The notes under the pieces are model-generated. The model had not been told where the DNA came from, ran no database searches, and saw only the letters and a list, made by a program, of their open reading frames with translations. A program made the translations under genes and the position numbers. Shown one piece after another: positions 45,144-48,477 of a DNA stretch of 48,477 nt (position 1 is its first letter; every line of letters starts with the position of its first letter). The DNA comes from Bacillota bacterium (GTDB taxonomy: Bacteria; Bacillota; Sulfobacillia; RBS10-35; JAJYVN01): assembly GCA_021803205.1 (NCBI GenBank), contig JAJZMB010000092.1, forward strand, positions 1 through 48,477, written 5' to 3'.

Positions 45144-45505
45144 GCCGGATCCCCCCTCCGGACGCATTCGGAGCGAACGGCCACACGCCGCCCGGCGCGA
45201 CCGGGGGACGGTCTGTCCCGCGCGGCGCTCCGTGACACGGGCCAACATACCCTAAATACGGGCGATCAGATCGCCAGGGCACCTATTACTGTCCTTCACA
45301 CTGGCAAAGCGTGGGCCGGGGCGGGAACTCATGAAGCGGCGAACCGGGTCTATCCGTCCGTTCATCCCTCCTGGAGCCGCCCTTCCGACCGCTGAGCAGA
45401 CGTTCCGGACCGTCTCTGGAGCCAACGGCTACCAGTGCGGAGGACAGTACTATCGGCTGCCTGTGAAAGCGAACGACCACCGCTCTGGCGTCAACAATGT
45501 TCGCT
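45144..45505. other. guaA-purB intergenic region (pur operon leader)
   Basis: 362 bp containing the PurBox pair next to the guaA stop, then about 320 nt of leader, including a 15-nt palindrome GGCGATCAGATCGCC (45261-45275). I looked for a purine riboswitch and a T-box in this leader and found neither. A -10/-35 pair is not resolved: TTGACG lies between the PurBoxes but has no good -10 at 17 bp. Confidence 0.5.
45261..45275. other. 15-nt palindrome in purB leader
   Basis: GGCGATCAGATCGCC has perfect 7-nt arms around a central A. It could be a protein site rather than a hairpin because it leaves no loop. Confidence 0.35.
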
Positions 45506-45507
45506 CT
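45466..45507 (-). promoter_or_regulatory. Paired PurBoxes (PurR operator) for purB-purSQLFMND
   Basis: On the minus strand GCGAACATT directly after the guaA stop is followed by the inverted half GTCGTTCGCTTT. The core CGAA and TTCG (plus-strand 45500-45503 and 45470-45473) are separated by exactly 26 bp. This matches the Bacillus PurR arrangement of two inverted AWWWCCGAACWWT boxes 16-17 bp apart. PurR there represses when PRPP is low. The half-sites match at CGAACWWT (box 1) and AAA-x-CGAAC (box 2). Confidence 0.7.
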
Positions 45508-47071
45508 ATTCCCATTCGATCGTCGCCGGTGGTTTGCTGGTGATATCGTAGACGACGCGATTGACTCCAGGCACCTCGTTGGTGATGCGGCTGCTGATGC
45601 GCTCCAGCACGTCGTGGGGCAGCCGAGCCCAATCCGCGGTCATCGCGTCGCGGCTGGCAATGGCCCGAACCGCCACCAGTTCCCCGTAGGTGCGCACGTC
45701 CCCCATTACCCCCACCGTCCGGGCGCCCGGCAGCACGGCAAAGCCCTGCCAGATCTCGCGGCCGAGTCCCAGGGGGGCCAACTCCTCACGCACAATGGCG
45801 TCGGCCCGCCGCACAAGCGCCAATCGATCCCGCGTGACCTCACCCAGGATGCGGATGGCCAGCCCGGGGCCCGGGAAGGGTTGCCGCCAGAGCAGCGACG
45901 CGGGCAGACCCAACTCCATACCGAGCGCGCGCACCTCGTCCTTGAAGAGTGGGCGGAGCGGCTCCACCAGCCGGAACCGCATGCGCTCGGGAAGCCCGCC
46001 GACGTTATGGTGCGTCTTGATCGTGGCGGCCTTGGCGGAGGCGCCACCACCGCTCTCGATCACATCCGGATAGATCGTTCCCTGCACCAGGAAGTCGACC
46101 GTCCCCAGGCGCCCGGCCTCCTCTTCGAAGACGGCGACAAACTCTGCGCCAATGATGCGCCGCTTGCGCTCCGGCTCGATCACCCCGCGCAGCGCGGCGA
46201 GGAAGCGTTCCTCCGCCCGCACATGGATCAGGCGCAGGGCCGGGAACGCGCCGGCAAACGCGGCGGTGACCTCCTCCGCCTCCGCTTCCCGCTGCAACCC
46301 GTGATCGACGAAGATGGCCGTGAGACGGCCTCCGATGGCACGGTGCACCAGCGCCGTCGCCACCGCACTGTCCACGCCTCCGGACAGGGCCGCGACTGCG
46401 CGCCCGGCGGGACCGACCGACTCTCGGATCGCCGACGCCGCCTGGTCGGCATACCGCTCCATGCTCCAGGTGGCGCGCAGGGCGCAAACGCCGAAGAGGA
46501 AGTTGCGCAGGACCTGCAGGCCAAGGGGCGTGTGCGCCACCTCGGGGTGGAACTGGACCCCGTAGATTCGCCTTGCGGCATTGGCGATCACCGCCACCGG
46601 GGTGCTGGCCGTGCGCGCACAGACCACGAACCCGGGAGGAGGCTCCAAGACCAGGTCTCCGTGGCTCATCCACACCCGGGTGCATGCCGGGAAGCCGGAG
46701 AGCACTCCCTCGGCGGCCGTGACCTCCATCTCGGCACCACCGTATTCCGCATGCGTCGCACGCTCCACGCGGCCTCCGAGGGCATGACTGAGAAGCTGGT
46801 GCCCATAACAGATGCCCAGCAGCGGCAGCCCGGAACTCCAGAGGGCGGGGTGGGCCCGCGGTGCACCCTCTCCATACACGCTTGCCGGACCGCCGCTCAG
46901 AATTGCGGCGGCGAAACCCTCCGCCTTCAGTTGCTCCGGATCGGCGTCACCCGAACGGAGTTCGCAATAGACACCGCATTCTCGGACGCTCCGGGCGATG
47001 AGCTGCGCGTACTGCGCACCGAAATCCAGGACGGCGACGCGTTCAGTGACAGGTGCTGACCCTGCGGACAT
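45506..47071 (-). CDS. guaA: GMP synthase (glutamine-hydrolysing)
   Basis: Converts XMP to GMP using glutamine. 521 residues: N-terminal amidotransferase with C88 (G-I-C-Y-G-H-Q) and H175/E177 (F-H-P-E), then the ATP-pyrophosphatase loop A-L-S-G-G-V-D-S (228-235) and the C-terminal dimerisation domain ending [11 protein letters not shown] 47071 has GGGAGG 7 nt upstream. It is encoded just upstream of the PurBox pair, so it may be controlled separately from purB. Confidence 0.97.
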   Translation of the reverse strand: MSAGSAPVTERVAVLDFGAQYAQLIARSVRECGVYCELRSGDADPEQLKAEGFAAAILSGGPASVYGEGAPRAHPALWSSGLPLLGICYGHQLLSHALGGRVERATHAEYGGAEMEVTAAEGVLSGFPACTRVWMSHGDLVLEPPPGFVVCARTASTPVAVIANAARRIYGVQFHPEVAHTPLGLQVLRNFLFGVCALRATWSMERYADQAASAIRESVGPAGRAVAALSGGVDSAVATALVHRAIGGRLTAIFVDHGLQREAEAEEVTAAFAGAFPALRLIHVRAEERFLAALRGVIEPERKRRIIGAEFVAVFEEEAGRLGTVDFLVQGTIYPDVIESGGGASAKAATIKTHHNVGGLPERMRFRLVEPLRPLFKDEVRALGMELGLPASLLWRQPFPGPGLAIRILGEVTRDRLALVRRADAIVREELAPLGLGREIWQGFAVLPGARTVGVMGDVRTYGELVAVRAIASRDAMTADWARLPHDVLERISSRITNEVPGVNRVVYDITSKPPATIEWE

Positions 47072-47265
47072 GCCGGAACCTCCCTGGGCGGGTGCTGCAA
47101 GGGGCCTTTTGCAGGCCAAGCCACGCCTCCCCGGTCTCCTGTGACCTCTCGCGACGGCGTTGCCTGGCCAGCCCCGGACCGCCAGCCGCACCGCCGGAAC
47201 GGTCTGGGGGGTCAAGGGACCGAAGCCATGAGCATGGCACGGAGCGGGGGCTTGCGTACACCCTC

Positions 47266-47859
47266 TTACCGCCGCAGGGCACCAACGTAGGGCAGGTGCC
47301 GGTAGCGACCGGCGAAGTCGAGCCCGTAACCGACGGCGAACCGGTCAGGAATGCGAAAGCCGACATACTCCACGGTCACGGGCACCGCCCGCCGCTCGGG
47401 CTTGTCCAGCATAACCGCCACCGCCAGGCTCGCGGGACCGCGACGACCGATCTGCTCCCGCAGGTAGGCCAGCGTGAGTCCGGTGTCCACAATGTCCTCC
47501 ACCAGCAGGACATCCCGTCCGGCCACCGGTTCGTCCAGATCCTTGACGAAGCGCACAACCCCTGAGGTCTCCGTAGAACGGCCGTAACTGGAGATGGCCA
47601 GATAGTCGAAGGTCACATCCGCCAACGGCAGGACGCGCGCGAGGTCGGCCATGAAGATGACGGCGCCCTTCAGCACACCGATGAGATGCAGCGGCCTGCC
47701 GGCGTAAGCATGGCCGATCTCCGCGCCGAGTTCGGCCACCCGCCGCGCGAGCGCCTCCCTACCGACCAGTACCTCCTCCACATCGGCGGGCAGGCACCCT
47801 CCGGCGCCGGACGGAAGGCTGCGCGCACGCTCCGATCCGCCGCGCGGGCCATGGTCCAC
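47266..47859 (-). CDS. hpt: Hypoxanthine-guanine phosphoribosyltransferase
   Basis: Salvages hypoxanthine and guanine with PRPP. 197 residues: [11 protein letters not shown] near residue 63, [11 protein letters not shown] flexible loop, and the PRPP signature V-E-D-I-V-D-T-G (120-127). GTG 47859 has GGAGGGG 6 nt upstream; the frame runs on to 48471 through the copy-2 repeat but is not coding there. It lies 194 bp before guaA. Confidence 0.96.
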   Translation of the reverse strand: MDHGPRGGSERARSLPSGAGGCLPADVEEVLVGREALARRVAELGAEIGHAYAGRPLHLIGVLKGAVIFMADLARVLPLADVTFDYLAISSYGRSTETSGVVRFVKDLDEPVAGRDVLLVEDIVDTGLTLAYLREQIGRRGPASLAVAVMLDKPERRAVPVTVEYVGFRIPDRFAVGYGLDFAGRYRHLPYVGALRR

Positions 47860-47949
47860 GTTGCGCCCCTCCAGTCCTAGCAACGATCCCGTGCCAAAAC
47901 GCTCGGCGACTCGGGCGCCCGACGGGGACGGATCACGCCCCCTGTCCCT

Positions 47950-47979
47950 ACAATCGGCCACGACGGCCGGCGCGGTCAA
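47950..47979 (-). promoter_or_regulatory. Possible hpt promoter
   Basis: Minus-strand TTGACC (47974-47979) with GATTGT (47950-47955) at 18 bp. The -35 is good, the -10 is poor. It would give a leader of about 85 nt. Confidence 0.3.
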
Positions 47980-47997
47980 GGACACCCAGCACATAGG

Positions 47998-48114
47998 CAG
48001 GGACCCGGCAAAGTCGTCCAGTGGGCCAAACGGCGGGGGGCCCTGACGGTCGTGACCCACAAACGCTGGTGGTGGGCACCCGCCCTGACGTGACTTTGCC
48101 GGGATCTTGAAGCA
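47998..48114 (-). repeat. Dispersed ~112-bp element, copy 2 (inverted relative to copy 1)
   Basis: Reverse complement of the element at 5131-5242 with about seven substitutions. Its terminal inverted repeats are perfect over 12 bp: CCCGGCAAAGTC at one end (48004-48015) and GACTTTGCCGGG at the other (48092-48103). It lies upstream of hpt, next to the HU gene. It also carries the short frame ending T-V-V-T-H-K-R-W-W-W-A-P-A-L-T and TGA. Confidence 0.8.
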
Positions 48115-48168
48115 CATGGGCCGCACAGGCACCTTGCACGAGCCCCCGCGGCGCCGGCCGCCCACAAC

Positions 48169-48212
48169 CCCTGACAGGGCCTCCGCCGCTGACGGCGGAG
48201 GCCCTGTCAGGG
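48169..48212 (-). terminator. 19-bp perfect hairpin downstream of HU gene
   Basis: Arms of 19 bp (48169-48187 and 48194-48212) pair without mismatch around the 6-nt loop GCTGAC. It lies about 100 bp after the HU stop. There is no U-tract, but so perfect a stem is likely to end or protect the HU transcript. Confidence 0.65.
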
Positions 48213-48310
48213 CGGTCCGTGTGCGGGACCGGCCCGGCGGACCTGCCAGCGTCGGATGCACCGCCACCGGGCTCTTCCGTGTCCGCTGAGAAGGCCCGGG
48301 TCGAAGCGCG

Positions 48311-48477
48311 CTACCCGTTGACCGCTGCCTTGAGCGGCTTGCCGGCTCGGAAGACTGGCGCCCGCCGGCCTTGGATCTGCAACGTGCGCCCGGTCCTGGG
48401 ATTGCGCCCGCGGCGTGGCCGGCGATCACGCACCTCAAAGCTGCCGAAGCCGACCAGTGAGACGCGGTCATGTTTGG
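48311..48477 (-). CDS. hup: HU-family DNA-binding protein (C-terminal part, cut by window end)
   Basis: Small histone-like DNA-bending protein. The last 55 codons are present, and the start lies beyond the window. They read D-R-V-S-L-V-G-F-G-S-F-E-V, then R-R-G-R-N-P-R-T-G and V-F-R-A-G-K-P-L-K-A-A-V-N-G, the canonical HU arm and C-terminus. It could be an IHF-like paralogue, but HU is expected in Bacillota. Confidence 0.93.
   Translation of the reverse strand, partial: KHDRVSLVGFGSFEVRDRRPRRGRNPRTGRTLQIQGRRAPVFRAGKPLKAAVNG

Larger units (their letters stand above)
47860..48310. other. HU-hpt intergenic region
   Basis: About 450 bp without a gene. It contains a possible hpt promoter (47950-47979), the copy-2 repeat (47998-48114) and a perfect 19-bp hairpin (48169-48212). 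Confidence 0.6.

Noticed and set aside
45320..45450. Third copy of the rplW-rplB tandem repeat in the purB leader
   Set aside because: A loose alignment (perhaps 60%) exists around CTGGTAGCCG and CCGGAAC, but it needs many gaps and is within what similar G+C content gives.
45144..45505. Possible purine riboswitch or T-box in the purB leader
   Set aside because: I searched by eye for the conserved purine-aptamer loops and the T-box AGGGTGG-type core; only AGGGCGGCTCC was found, which is too weak.

Overview
The window is a high-G+C (about two thirds G+C by eye) bacterial chromosome segment dominated by housekeeping genes. Several features point to a Bacillota (Firmicutes-type) organism: the block rpoA-rplQ-ecfA-ecfT-truA-rplM-rpsI-cwlD, a KOW-domain protein between map and infA, zinc-ribbon forms of S14, S4, L24 and L36, and a PurSQL-type FGAM synthase with a [4Fe-4S]-type PurF. 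The base composition, many GTG/TTG starts and a YkoP-like gene suggest a deep-branching high-G+C lineage (Sulfobacillus-, Thermaerobacter- or Symbiobacterium-like); that placement is inference.

Layout. 1-2894 (+): biotin carboxylase and a short-chain dehydrogenase. 2848-27983 (-): cwlD, then one nearly continuous translation cluster. In transcription order it runs tuf, rpsJ, rplC, rplD, rplW, rplB, rpsS, rplV, rpsC, rplP, rpmC, rpsQ, rplN, rplX, rplE, rpsN, rpsH, rplF, rplR, rpsE, rplO, secY, adk, map, KOW protein, infA, rpmJ, rpsM, rpsK, rpsD, rpoA, rplQ, ecfA (both ATPases fused in one chain), ecfT, truA, rplM, rpsI, cwlD. rpmD is absent, and rpsL-rpsG-fusA do not precede tuf. 28488-35166 (+): an envelope/lipid neighbourhood with an MGDG-synthase/UgtP-like glycosyltransferase, an MFS transporter, a polysaccharide deacetylase, a YkoP-like protein, a lipoprotein solute-binding protein without permeases, and a DedA protein. 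35566-48477 (-): a purine block, in transcription order HU (cut by the window end), hpt, guaA, purB, purS, purQ, purL, purF, purM, purN, purD. purE, purK, purC and purH are not here.

Regulatory and repeat content. The most informative non-coding signals are: (i) a pair of inverted ~112-bp repeats (5131-5242 and 47998-48114, about 93% identical) with 12-bp terminal inverted repeats, which looks like a MITE or REP-type family; (ii) a paired PurBox with Bacillus-like geometry between guaA and purB; (iii) a tandem imperfect ~115-bp repeat in the rplW-rplB gap inside the S10 operon; (iv) well-formed promoters upstream of tuf and rplM; (v) a 28-bp dyad between map and the KOW gene; (vi) several long perfect hairpins. 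Many gene pairs are coupled by ATGA/GTGA overlaps, and two + strand genes appear to start at CTG.

I see no CRISPR array, no tRNA or rRNA gene, no phage and no insertion sequence encoding a transposase. No wholly new multi-gene system is evident. The best candidates for undescribed biology are the two repeat families, the fused ECF ATPase, and the glycosyltransferase/MFS/deacetylase/YkoP cluster.
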